Shown here: piece after piece, positions 9,525 to 20,005 of the stretch
Layout of the letters: each line of letters opens with the position of its first letter
Numbering within the stretch: position 1 is the first letter of the stretch
Assembly (NCBI GenBank): GCA_009668205.1
Contig: WJYM01000001.1
Location: forward strand, 248,001 to 312,000
Direction of reading: 5' to 3'
Source of the DNA: Enterobacteriaceae bacterium RIT691
Lineage (GTDB): Bacteria; Pseudomonadota; Gammaproteobacteria; Enterobacterales; Enterobacteriaceae
DNA length: 64,000 nucleotides
Made by a program: the position numbers and the translations under genes
Notes under the pieces: model-generated
The model's database searches: none
What the model was told of the DNA's origin: nothing
The model's input: the letters and a program-made list of their open reading frames with translations, nothing else

Positions 9525-10958
9525 TTAGCTGACGCGAGCCTGCGCGTCTAATAATTTGCGATCGATTTTGCCATTGGGATTTAACGGCAGATGTTCTTGA
9601 ATCACTATCTGACCCGGGATCATATAAGGGGGGATCACCCGTGCCAGCTCGGATTTAATCTCTTCAGAAGAGCGACGAGAGACGCAGAATGCCGCAATAC
9701 GTAACACCCCGCCCCCCGTTTTCTTTAAAGGTAAAACCACCGCTTCCTGAACGCCGGAAATATTCAGAATGCGGTTTTCAATTTCGCTGATCTCAATGCG
9801 ATAGCCATTGAGCTTAATCTGGCTGTCATTCCGACCGCTGCAGTAGAGATAGTCCGTGCTGTAACCCAGGTCGCCGGTGCGGTAACCACGCCATGGACAG
9901 TTTTCGCGGGTCAGCAGTTTTTGGGCATTCTCTTCATCAAGACCCAGATAGCCGCGCATCACGTTTTTTCCCCAAATAATCAACTCACCCTCTGCCGTAA
10001 TCTCCATAAAGGAGTCCGGCATCATCGTGCCGATAGGCAGCAGATCGGTGTCGCTGGCGAGAATAGCGTCGGTAATCTCCACAACGGTGGTGGCCACTGT
10101 GGCTTCCGTTGGGCCATAGGAGTTAATGATTTTTGCTTTCGGGAAACGACGGCGTAATTGTTTGACCAGCGCTTTATTGAGCACTTCGCCAATAAAAATA
10201 AAGACCTTCAGATCGGGTAAATAGTCGCTGCAGAACTGCGGTGACAGGAGTTTCTGATAGGCAAATGACGGTGTAGACACCCAGGCGGACACTTTTTGAC
10301 TTTGCAGTCCCGTGAGCCATCCCTCTGCGGCGATGTTCTCTTTGGCATTCAGCAGAATATGACCGTTTTTAGCCAGATTGGCTAACAGCGCAATCAAAGA
10401 GAGATCAAAGCTAAATACGGCATGGTTCATCAATACCGGGTTGTCCGGCAAATGAAAATCTTTTCCCACCCACTGAATAAAATGCCACACGGATTCACGG
10501 CCAATCTGCACGCCTTTCGGTTTCCCGGTACTTCCCGAGGTAAACATGACATAGGCGAGATCGTGTTGCTGCAACGGTTGCGCCGTTAACCCGGTCGGAA
10601 TAAACGCCTGGCGGGCAATATCGTAGTAATACGGCGCGCTGGCCAGCGTACAAATTTCCTGCAGCCGTTCTTCCGGGTAAATGCAGTCCACCGGAACGTA
10701 TGGGATTTTATGTAATAAGCAGCTGTACAATGCCACGGCAAACTCTGCCTGCTGATGTCCGTAAAGCACCACCGGTACATTGGGATCCAGCGCCAGCTGC
10801 CGATATTTAATCACCCACTCGGTAATGGCATAGCTTAATGCCTGCCAGCTCAGTGAATAATCGCTGCCGCTGACTGCCAGCTGAGCCGGAAATGCCGGAT
10901 CGACCAGGGTTTTCAGCAGGAAAGCATCTAATGCCTGAAACTCGTTTTGACCATTCAT
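9525..10958 (-). CDS. dltA: DltA-like amino acid adenylation enzyme (carrier protein ligase)
   Basis: ANL-superfamily adenylating enzyme, 477 residues, close to the usual DltA length of about 500. Motifs in order: A3 FTSGSTGKPKGV (139-150), A4 FDLS with the amine-binding Asp185, A5 NSYGPTEATVAT (279-290), A7 YRTGDLGY (359-366), A8 GRNDSQIKLNGYRIEISEIE (375-394) and A10 NPNGKIDRK with catalytic Lys464. In Firmicute DltA the pocket sequence is FCGEVL, whose Cys helps select D-alanine; here it is FIGEVL (Ile256). The enzyme should activate a small amino acid onto DltC, but D-Ala is not certain. It starts in an ATGA overlap with dltB. Confidence 0.88.
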   Translation of the reverse strand: MNGQNEFQALDAFLLKTLVDPAFPAQLAVSGSDYSLSWQALSYAITEWVIKYRQLALDPNVPVVLYGHQQAEFAVALYSCLLHKIPYVPVDCIYPEERLQEICTLASAPYYYDIARQAFIPTGLTAQPLQQHDLAYVMFTSGSTGKPKGVQIGRESVWHFIQWVGKDFHLPDNPVLMNHAVFSFDLSLIALLANLAKNGHILLNAKENIAAEGWLTGLQSQKVSAWVSTPSFAYQKLLSPQFCSDYLPDLKVFIFIGEVLNKALVKQLRRRFPKAKIINSYGPTEATVATTVVEITDAILASDTDLLPIGTMMPDSFMEITAEGELIIWGKNVMRGYLGLDEENAQKLLTRENCPWRGYRTGDLGYSTDYLYCSGRNDSQIKLNGYRIEISEIENRILNISGVQEAVVLPLKKTGGGVLRIAAFCVSRRSSEEIKSELARVIPPYMIPGQIVIQEHLPLNPNGKIDRKLLDAQARVS

Positions 10959-12073
10959 ACTGGAGACATTCCACTAAAAATATAAAGAGAAACAGCCGCA
11001 CCACCGAGAGTCATGATCCTCCCGGCAACAGAAATCAGAGGATGAGCAAGGAACAGACTTAATGGCGGGTATTTTTTCGCCGTCCACAGCAGCATATTGT
11101 GAATGACCGACATCAGGCCAAACAGGATCCCGCTGACCACATAATGCCGTTCCAGTCCATTCCAGGCGCCCATGCAAAATAGCGTACAAAAAATGCCGAT
11201 ATTCTGTGCCAGCGTTTTATTGAGACGGAAAAAGTTCAGGCGCAGTAAATGCATGTACACCGGCATAAAAATCACATCACGCAGCCATTCTGAAAGGCTG
11301 ATATGGAAGCGACGCCAGAAATCCTGGGGATTTTTGGCCAGCAGCGGTACGTTGAAGTTGGCCGGGAGGGATAAGCCAAACAGCCTTCCCGCACCGATGG
11401 CCATATTGCTGTAGCCCGCGAAATCGAAATAGAGATAGGCGCTATAAGCCACAGACATCACCGCCGCAACGGTCAGGTTAAAGGGCTGATGGCTCCAGTG
11501 GCTGATAACATAACGGTCAATCAGCATGGCAAAGAGAAACTTTTGCACAATCCCATAGAAGATCTGCTGCATCGCCGCTAAAAACAGATCGACCGTCATC
11601 ACAAACTTAGGGGTGCGAATATCCTTAACCCAGCTATTCCAGCGATACATCGGACCGGCCAGAATGACAAAGGGCAAAAAGAGATAGCAAAAATAGAGAA
11701 TGAAAGCGGTGGCATCCTGCTTTTTACGGTACAGCAGGACATCAATGGCGCGGAACGTCATAAATGACAGGCCGATCATGCCCCAATGATTGTTCAGGTG
11801 CAGCTTGACCAGAAGTAAAGGTAACAGCGTCAGGCTGACCGCCTGCCAGGTTTTTAGCCAACCTTTATCTTTCGCCAGGGTAATAACATAAAAGCTGGCA
11901 AAAACGGCAACCGGAATGAAAAAGTGTCCACGGAAAACCTGCGCCCAGCCAAACAAAGCCACCAGCGAAAATGAAACCAGATAGGTCAGGCGGTGCTTTA
12001 AATAACGGTTAAGCGCGGAAAACGCTAACGCTATCGAAAATAGCCCGACAAAGAATTCTGCATTTGAATACAT
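10955..12073 (-). CDS. dltB: DltB-like membrane-bound O-acyltransferase (MBOAT)
   Basis: Polytopic inner-membrane protein of 372 residues. MBOAT/DltB hallmarks: YLYFDFAGYSNMAIGAGRLFG (213-233) and NPQDFWRRFHISLSEWLRD (248-266, His257). The next hallmark, usually W-H-G followed by Y...G..HG, reads MGAWNGLERHYVVSG, so the near-invariant MBOAT His is Asn305 (codon AAT, minus strand 11161-11159), with a His five residues later (His310). By family it receives the acyl group from carrier protein and hands it across the membrane. It begins 11 bases after dltX and overlaps dltA by 4. Confidence 0.88.
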   Translation of the reverse strand: MYSNAEFFVGLFSIALAFSALNRYLKHRLTYLVSFSLVALFGWAQVFRGHFFIPVAVFASFYVITLAKDKGWLKTWQAVSLTLLPLLLVKLHLNNHWGMIGLSFMTFRAIDVLLYRKKQDATAFILYFCYLFLPFVILAGPMYRWNSWVKDIRTPKFVMTVDLFLAAMQQIFYGIVQKFLFAMLIDRYVISHWSHQPFNLTVAAVMSVAYSAYLYFDFAGYSNMAIGAGRLFGLSLPANFNVPLLAKNPQDFWRRFHISLSEWLRDVIFMPVYMHLLRLNFFRLNKTLAQNIGIFCTLFCMGAWNGLERHYVVSGILFGLMSVIHNMLLWTAKKYPPLSLFLAHPLISVAGRIMTLGGAAVSLYIFSGMSPV

Positions 12074-12084
12074 TTTTTATACCG

Positions 12085-12207
12085 TCAGAATTGTTGATAC
12101 TCAAATTTCACTTTCAGATCTGCAGTGTGATCAACAGAGGTCCAGGCCACAATTGTCACGGCCAACAGCAGATAGAGAATAAACAGCTGAATCGCCTTCC
12201 TGATCAT
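12085..12207 (-). CDS. dltX: DltX-like small membrane protein (40 residues)
   Basis: A short gene begins in an ATGA overlap with the dltD stop and ends 11 bases before dltB. It encodes 40 residues: a short basic N-terminus (MIRKAIQ), one hydrophobic helix (about residues 7-24), a polar stretch and the C-terminus KVKFEYQQF. Firmicute DltX is also a small single-helix protein and ends in a conserved motif such as FIYNEF; F-x-Y-x-x-F is shared. DltX acts with DltB in moving D-Ala across the membrane, the Tyr of its C-terminal motif being the proposed acyl acceptor. Position inside the operon, coupling and the tail motif together support the call. Confidence 0.8.
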   Translation of the reverse strand: MIRKAIQLFILYLLLAVTIVAWTSVDHTADLKVKFEYQQF

Positions 12208-13334
12208 TTGAAGTTCTCGTAGATAAATTTATTCATCGCCACCCAGGCAAGATCCGTCGGGTGGATAAAGTCCCAGTTCCAGCCATTCTGATAAGGCTGA
12301 TCGTACATATCAAAATAAGGAATGTTGTCGCTTTTCAGCGTTTCAGTGATGATGTTGTCCGCTGGCTTGAAGCGCTCACTGTGATCGTTTGCCCACGGAT
12401 TCAGCGGATCGACGATCACCACAACGTGCACATGGCGCTCATGCAGCATTTTGATCATCAGCTTAAATGCCGTCACCTGCGCAGGCGTCGGAGGGACATT
12501 ATCCCATTGCTCTTTCTTCGGATGGTCATGGTAGTAGTCAGGATCCATCCAATGGCTGCTGGCATTTTCATGATTGGCGACGTTGATGTTTTTCGCCTGC
12601 TCGCTGAGCGCACTCCAATCAGGCTCTGCTGTTGTCTTTGCCTCTACGGGCCAGGAGGTATTCAGCGATGTGTCCGCTGAGAAGAAACCGAGATAATAAT
12701 GCCGGATCAAGTCACAGTAGGAAGCAAACTGATAACTCACTTCTTTTTTAAAATCTTCCCAATGCCAACCACGCATCTTCATGGCCTGGAATGACAAGTG
12801 GCTGATGTCTTCAGATTTAATGTGGGTCAGGTAGTTTTTCAGCAACGGCTGGAGGTTATTATCGGCCGCAATCTTATTAAAAATCCTGCCAGGGACATGC
12901 TCGGCAAACACGGAAGGAGGCACCTGGTCAAAGAAAAAGCTGTCAGGAGAAATAAGCAACACCAGCTTTGTTTTGTCTGACAGCGCATTTTTATAATAAG
13001 AAAGGATAGAAAGCTGAGTGAGGTTTTCTATCATGATATTGCCATACGCCACGACCGGGCGGTGCAGCGTTTTATTATAAAAATTATAAACCGCATTCGG
13101 TTCATCTTCAGAAGTCGACACCTCGGAGGCACCTAAAAATACCAGTGCATTGCCCTGTAACGCATGCGTCATCGTGGCCACCCGCTCTTTTTGTTCTTTC
13201 GGGGTGCCTTCCATTGTGGTGATCAAAGGTTGAAATTTGAGTGCCGGATGATAGCTATCAATCAACGGAGGAAGCGCGAGTATCAATATAGCCAACAGGG
13301 CCATCGAGATGTGCAATACACTATTTTTGTTCAT
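12204..13334 (-). CDS. dltD: DltD-like SGNH-hydrolase-fold protein
   Basis: Protein of 376 residues with one N-terminal membrane anchor (about residues 7-25) and a large, probably periplasmic domain. SGNH/DltD motifs are present: the nucleophile in VFLGASEVS (Ser70, the position reported for DltD), and the Asp/His pair near the end in WDFIHPTDLAW (Asp355, His358). DltD is needed for the last transfer of D-Ala to the glycan acceptor outside the membrane. It is the first gene of the operon here (D-X-B-A-C), unlike the X-A-B-C-D order of Firmicutes. Base composition looks more AT-rich than in neighbours. Confidence 0.87.
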   Translation of the reverse strand: MNKNSVLHISMALLAILILALPPLIDSYHPALKFQPLITTMEGTPKEQKERVATMTHALQGNALVFLGASEVSTSEDEPNAVYNFYNKTLHRPVVAYGNIMIENLTQLSILSYYKNALSDKTKLVLLISPDSFFFDQVPPSVFAEHVPGRIFNKIAADNNLQPLLKNYLTHIKSEDISHLSFQAMKMRGWHWEDFKKEVSYQFASYCDLIRHYYLGFFSADTSLNTSWPVEAKTTAEPDWSALSEQAKNINVANHENASSHWMDPDYYHDHPKKEQWDNVPPTPAQVTAFKLMIKMLHERHVHVVVIVDPLNPWANDHSERFKPADNIITETLKSDNIPYFDMYDQPYQNGWNWDFIHPTDLAWVAMNKFIYENFK

Positions 13335-13612
13335 AGTTATGATAAAGCAGTAGATGAGTTTTATGTTCAGACTGTCTTTTATTTCTTTAGGCCTGACCAG
13401 GGCATAAAATAGAACGAGACTCTACCACACGGCTTTCTGTTTCTCTGTTACGAGATGTACAGTAACAATAACTGCGAAATAAATTAACAATTGCAAAAAA
13501 AACGGAGACTCAGACCCTTTTCAAAGAACGGTACTGAGGCGGGACGCTGGCAGGGGTAACGATGAGGCAGGCCATCCAGTGAACACGCTGAATGGCCTGC
13601 TTTTTGGGGAAA
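13335..13612. promoter_or_regulatory. Upstream region of the dlt-like operon with a candidate operator
   Basis: AT-rich region before dltD. It contains a perfect split palindrome TGTTAC-N10-GTAACA (13446-13467), about 110-130 bases before the dltD start, that could be a dimeric regulator site. A second long hairpin (GCAGGCCAT 13567-13575 with ATGGCCTGC 13592-13600) lies just beyond the cobB stop and ends in a T run on the plus strand. I see no convincing PhoP box. Confidence 0.45.
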
Positions 13613-14431
13613 TTATAATCCTTTGAGCAGTCGCTCGACGAACTCCGGCACCACATGGCTTGCGAGGCCATAGTGCTTTTCCTGAAACTCGCTGCCCACC
13701 TGGCTCGGTTCGAGGTTCAGTTCTACGGTGTGTGCGCCCTGAAGTTTCGCTTCGTGGACAAAACCGGCGGCAGGATAGACATGGCCCGACGTGCCGATAG
13801 CAATAAACACATCTGCCATCGCCAACGCTTCGTAAATGTCGTCCATGCCTAATGGCATCTCGCCAAACCAGACAACGTGCGGGCGTAGCGGTTGCGGAAA
13901 CTGGCAGCAATGGCATTTGTCATCCATCGTCACGTCTCCCGGCCACTCCAGCACCTGCCCGCTCCACGCACAGCGCACTTTCAGCAGCTCGCCGTGCATG
14001 TGAATGATGCGTTTATTCCCCGCCCTTTCATGCAGATTATCGATATTCTGCGTGACCAGCAGGAAACGATCGCCAAGCGCTTCTTCCAGCTGCGCCAGCG
14101 CCAGGTGTGCCGCATTCGGCTGAATTTCTGGCTGCTGGAGCTGCTGGCGACGGGCATTATAGAAGGCCTGTACCAACGCCGGATCGCGGGCAAAACCTTC
14201 CGGCGTCGCCACATCTTCCACCCGGTGCTCTTCCCACAAGCCATCGGCGGCACGGAAGGTGCGGATCCCAGATTCCGCAGAGATCCCCGCCCCCGTCAGC
14301 ACCACCACTCTGGGTTTCGACATCTCTTCCGGCAGTCTGTCGCGGAAGAAAACTCGCTGGCGCAGACGATCGTGCAGCCGGCGTTTAGTAAGACGAAAAC
14401 GACTGAGTCGATGGAAGCGACGCGACTGCAT
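13613..14431 (-). CDS. cobB: NAD-dependent protein deacylase CobB (sirtuin)
   Basis: Class III sirtuin, 272 residues, that deacetylates and desuccinylates lysines (for example acetyl-CoA synthetase). Motifs: NAD-binding [26 protein letters not shown], the catalytic His in [12 protein letters not shown], zinc-site cysteines in RCAWSG and KCHCCQF, and [11 protein letters not shown]. The N-terminus is the basic extension typical of the long E. coli form ([14 protein letters not shown]). It lies 14 bases downstream of nagK in the same direction. Confidence 0.96.
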   Translation of the reverse strand: MQSRRFHRLSRFRLTKRRLHDRLRQRVFFRDRLPEEMSKPRVVVLTGAGISAESGIRTFRAADGLWEEHRVEDVATPEGFARDPALVQAFYNARRQQLQQPEIQPNAAHLALAQLEEALGDRFLLVTQNIDNLHERAGNKRIIHMHGELLKVRCAWSGQVLEWPGDVTMDDKCHCCQFPQPLRPHVVWFGEMPLGMDDIYEALAMADVFIAIGTSGHVYPAAGFVHEAKLQGAHTVELNLEPSQVGSEFQEKHYGLASHVVPEFVERLLKGL

Positions 14432-14445
14432 AAAAACCCCTGTGG

Positions 14446-15357
14446 TTAATTCGTGAGATGCAGGAACGCGGCACCGCGCATTCCTCCGGCATCACCGTGA
14501 CGGGCGCTCTCGATGCGAGGAACGCGCGCCACCGGCAACAGATGACGCGGCAGGCGAGCCGCCAGACCATCCGTTATCGCTGTAAAGTTAGACAACCCAC
14601 CGCCGATCACCAACAAATCGGGATCAACAATGGTGAGAATATTCCCCAGGCACACCGCGAGCAAATCCAGATAGCGCTCTACGTGTTCACGGGCATGGGT
14701 ATCGCCCTGCGCCCACAGCGTCACGATCTCCGGTGAGGAGAGCGGCTGTTGGTAATAGTGCTCATACAGCCACGCAAAACCGCGGCCCGAGAGATAGTTT
14801 TCGATACACCCCAACTGTCCGCAGCCACAGCGCGTCAGCGGGAAATCACGCCCCACCACCTCCAGCGCATCGACCGGCAGGCGGATATGACCGAACTCAC
14901 CGGTAATATAGCTGTGACCGGTTATCGATTTGCCGTTAAGCACCAGCCCCCCGCCGACGCCCGTGCCGAGGATTAATCCCATCACCAGCGGATACTGCGT
15001 GAATTCATCATCCCAGGCTTCAGAAAGGGCAAAACAGTTGGCATCGTTATCAAGGCGGACATCGCGGTCGAGGCGGGCAGAGAGATCTTTGCGCAGCGGC
15101 TTTCCGCTGGCGGCAGGCACATTCGCGGCATACAGCGTGCCGTCGGCGGTTTCTGGCATGCCTGGGATCCCAATGCCGACGCTCCCTTTTACGCCGAAGC
15201 GCTCATCAGCTTCAGCGACCAGACCACAGACGGCCTGAAGGAACGATTCATAGCTGTCACGCGGGGTGGCAATGCGTTTTTCCCACTGCAGACGGCGCTG
15301 ATTATCAAACACCCCGAGGGCGATTTTGCTGCCGCCAATGTCAAATCCGTAGAACAT
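14446..15357 (-). CDS. nagK: N-acetyl-D-glucosamine kinase
   Basis: ROK-family sugar kinase of 303 residues that phosphorylates GlcNAc released during peptidoglycan recycling. ATP-binding [13 protein letters not shown] at the N-terminus, the catalytic Asp in RLDNDANCF, and the ROK zinc motif [17 protein letters not shown] are present. It is followed closely by cobB, as in E. coli, and joins nagZ (28.7 kb) functionally in muropeptide recycling. Confidence 0.95.
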   Translation of the reverse strand: MFYGFDIGGSKIALGVFDNQRRLQWEKRIATPRDSYESFLQAVCGLVAEADERFGVKGSVGIGIPGMPETADGTLYAANVPAASGKPLRKDLSARLDRDVRLDNDANCFALSEAWDDEFTQYPLVMGLILGTGVGGGLVLNGKSITGHSYITGEFGHIRLPVDALEVVGRDFPLTRCGCGQLGCIENYLSGRGFAWLYEHYYQQPLSSPEIVTLWAQGDTHAREHVERYLDLLAVCLGNILTIVDPDLLVIGGGLSNFTAITDGLAARLPRHLLPVARVPRIESARHGDAGGMRGAAFLHLTN

Positions 15358-15410
15358 AGCAATTCCTCTTTACTGACCGAAAAGGTCAGGACGTAAAGAG
15401 TGGATTGAAA

Positions 15411-15487
15411 CCTACCTGTAGGTCGGGTCAGGCATCGCCGCCACCCGACATGATGCCCGGTGACGCTGACGCTTACCGGGCCTACAA
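15411..15487. repeat. REP/BIME pair between nagK and lolE
   Basis: Two facing palindromic units: CCTACCTGTAGG with TCGGGTCAGGCATCGCCGCC, then GATGCCCGGTGACGC and GCTTACCGGGCCTAC. This is the normal enterobacterial REP layout in an intergenic gap. Confidence 0.75.
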
Positions 15488-15509
15488 AACCAGGCCACAT
15501 TCCACTGAA

Positions 15510-16753
15510 TTACTGGCCACTTAACACTCTTGCAGGATCAATCCGGCTGGCGCGACGGGCAGGATACCAGCTCGCCAGCAGACTCAGCACCAGTGCCGTG
15601 ACCAGCACATAAAAGACGTCCAGCCAGTGCAATTCAGACGGCAGGAAGTCGATAAAATAGATGTCACCCGACAGGAACTGGTGGCCGATGAGCGTCTCGA
15701 TGCCTTTGATGATGGTGGTCAGATTCAGCGCACACAGCACGCCAATCACCACCCCAGAAAGGCTACCAAACAGCCCGGCCAGCAATCCATACCAGACAAA
15801 AATCGCGCGAATCAGGCCGTCTTTCGCCCCGAGCGTACGCAGCACGGCGATATCGCTGCTCTTGTCTTTCACCGCCATCACCAACGTGGAGACGATGTTA
15901 AAGCAGGCCACGCCAATCACCAGAATCATCGCCAGGTACATGATGGCCCGGATCATCTGAATATCGCGGTACATATAGCCATAGGTGCCAATCCAGCTTT
16001 TGATATAAACATAGCTGTTGGTCACTTCGCCTGCGTCACGCACCAGTTTATTGGCGCTGAACACATCATTCACCTTGATAGCGATGCCGGTGATGCTGCT
16101 GCCCATCTCCAGATACTGCTGGGCGTCCTGCATCGGGATCATCGCAAAACTGTGATCGAGCTGACCGCTTAATTGCAGAATACCGGTCACATGCAGACGC
16201 ACGCGCTTCGGTTGCAGCAGCTGATGCTCTTTGTCCGAGTTCGGGATCATCACTGACACCCAGTCACCCTGTTTCACTTTCAGCGCATCAGCCACGCCTT
16301 TACCGAGAATGACCTGTTGTTCACCCGCTTTGAAATTTGCCCATGCGTCCTGCTGCACATATTTTGGCAGCGCGCTGAGCCGAGTTTCCTGCTGCGGATC
16401 CACGCCTTTAATCTGAATGGCACGCATATTCGTGCCACTTTCCACCAGGCCCGTGAAGTTGATGTAAGGCGCAGCGGCGACAATCCCCTTCACCTTTTCG
16501 ACTTTCGGCAGCACCTCGTTCCAGTTGTTCCAGGGCTGGTTCACCGGTTCAATTTCACCGTGCGGTACGACGGCGAGAATACGGTTGTTCAATTCGCGCT
16601 CGAAGCCGTTCATTGCGCTTAGGCCCACAATCAGCACCGCCACGCCAAGCGCGATGCCCACGGTGGAAATCACTGAAATCAGCGACACCATGCCGCCACG
16701 CCGCCGCCCGCGGCTAAAGCGCAGGCCGATCAGTAAAGATAACGGAGACGCCA

Positions 16754-16754
<1 letters not shown>
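15510..16754 (-). CDS. lolE: Lipoprotein-releasing ABC transporter permease LolE
   Basis: Inner-membrane subunit of LolCDE, which extracts outer-membrane lipoproteins for transfer to LolA. 414 residues with one N-terminal helix ([21 protein letters not shown]), a large periplasmic domain and three C-terminal helices, the FtsX/MacB topology. LolE is the subunit thought to bind the lipoprotein first. Its ATG overlaps the lolD stop by one base (TAATG). Confidence 0.96.
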
Positions 16755-18755
<2,001 letters not shown>

Positions 18756-18840
18756 TCAAATACAGACTGTTACCCATTACTCTGCCGCCCGACTCCCCGA
18801 GGATACCCCCACTGCAAAGACATGATAAGCGTGGAGCGAC

Positions 18841-19905
18841 ATGAAAGAGAAAGCATTATGGATCAATCAAATCAAGGGGCTATGTATTTGCCTGGTGGTG
18901 TTTTACCACTCGGTGATCACCTTCTATCCGCATCTGAGCACCTTCCAGCACCCCTGGTCGGAGACGCTGTCTAAGTGCTGGATCTACTTCAATCTTTACC
19001 TGGCACCGTTTCGCATGCCGGTGTTCTTTTTTATCTCTGGCTTCCTTATCCAGCGCTACATTGACGCTGTCTCCTGGCGTGACGGGTTCAGCAAGCGCGT
19101 CGGCGCTATTCTGTGGGTACTTGTCCTCTGGGGCGTGCTGCAATGGCAGGCATTGAGCCACATCAACCAGTGGCTGGCCCCTGACCGTGATATCAACACC
19201 AGCGCCAATGCGGCTTACGCCAGGAGTGTCGTCGAGTTTATCCAGGGCATGCTCACCGCCAGCACCAGCCTCTGGTATCTGTATGCGCTGGTCGCCTATT
19301 TTGTGCTGTGCAAGCTCACCTCAGGCGTGAAAATGCCGGTGCTGTTACTGCTGGGTTTTCTCAGTATTGCCATCAACTTCCTGCCGACCCCGTGGTGGGG
19401 GATGAACAGCGTGCTGCGTAACATCCTCTATTACGCGCTGGGTGCCTGGCTGGGGACACCGCTGATGGCCTGGATGAAAGCGTTTGATATTCGTCGCCAT
19501 TGGCTGGCATTGGCGGGGGTTGCGGCTATCGCCATTGTGCTCTGGTTTGCCCGGATGCCCCTGTTCCTGTCGCTGCTGTCGATCTTTGTCATTATGAAAG
19601 TGTTTTCGGCGATCGCCCGCCGCTATCCACCGGCTGACACGTCGCTGCTGAACATCGTCGGCTCGAACACGATTGCTATCTACACCACGCACCGCATCCT
19701 GATTGAGTTATTCAGCCTGACGCTGCTGGGCTGGTTTAGCGTCCAGCCGCCATCCGCCTCGCTTGAATTAACCCTTCTGTTGCTCTATCCCTTCTTCAGC
19801 CTGTTTATCTGTGTGGCGATGGGCATTATCGCCCGTGGTTTGTCGCGTCATCTGGCGGGCGATTTACTGTTCTCACCCCCCGTCCTGGGCACCAGCCGTC
19901 AGTAA
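18841..19905 (+). CDS. ycfT: Acyltransferase-3 family inner-membrane protein YcfT
   Basis: Polytopic membrane protein of 354 residues with about ten hydrophobic helices. The N-terminal INQIKGLCICLVVFYHSVI resembles the start of acyltransferase-3 proteins, which modify sugars or lipids, and FRMPVFFFISGFLI follows. The substrate is not known for YcfT. It stands alone between the lol operon and mfd, as in E. coli. Confidence 0.9.
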   Translation: MKEKALWINQIKGLCICLVVFYHSVITFYPHLSTFQHPWSETLSKCWIYFNLYLAPFRMPVFFFISGFLIQRYIDAVSWRDGFSKRVGAILWVLVLWGVLQWQALSHINQWLAPDRDINTSANAAYARSVVEFIQGMLTASTSLWYLYALVAYFVLCKLTSGVKMPVLLLLGFLSIAINFLPTPWWGMNSVLRNILYYALGAWLGTPLMAWMKAFDIRRHWLALAGVAAIAIVLWFARMPLFLSLLSIFVIMKVFSAIARRYPPADTSLLNIVGSNTIAIYTTHRILIELFSLTLLGWFSVQPPSASLELTLLLLYPFFSLFICVAMGIIARGLSRHLAGDLLFSPPVLGTSRQ

Positions 19906-20005
19906 TTTGCTAATGTCGGATGATCAAGGATAATAAGCCTCATTGAAGATCGGCGGTTTGCCCCCACATCCAGGGGCAAACCCTTGAGGGATCCCGACAC
20001 GACTT

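Noticed and set aside
13335-13500. PhoP-controlled dlt operon, suggested by the nearby phoQ
   Set aside because: No clear GTTTA-N5-GTTTA direct repeat is present and phoQ is about 12 kb away, so proximity is not evidence.
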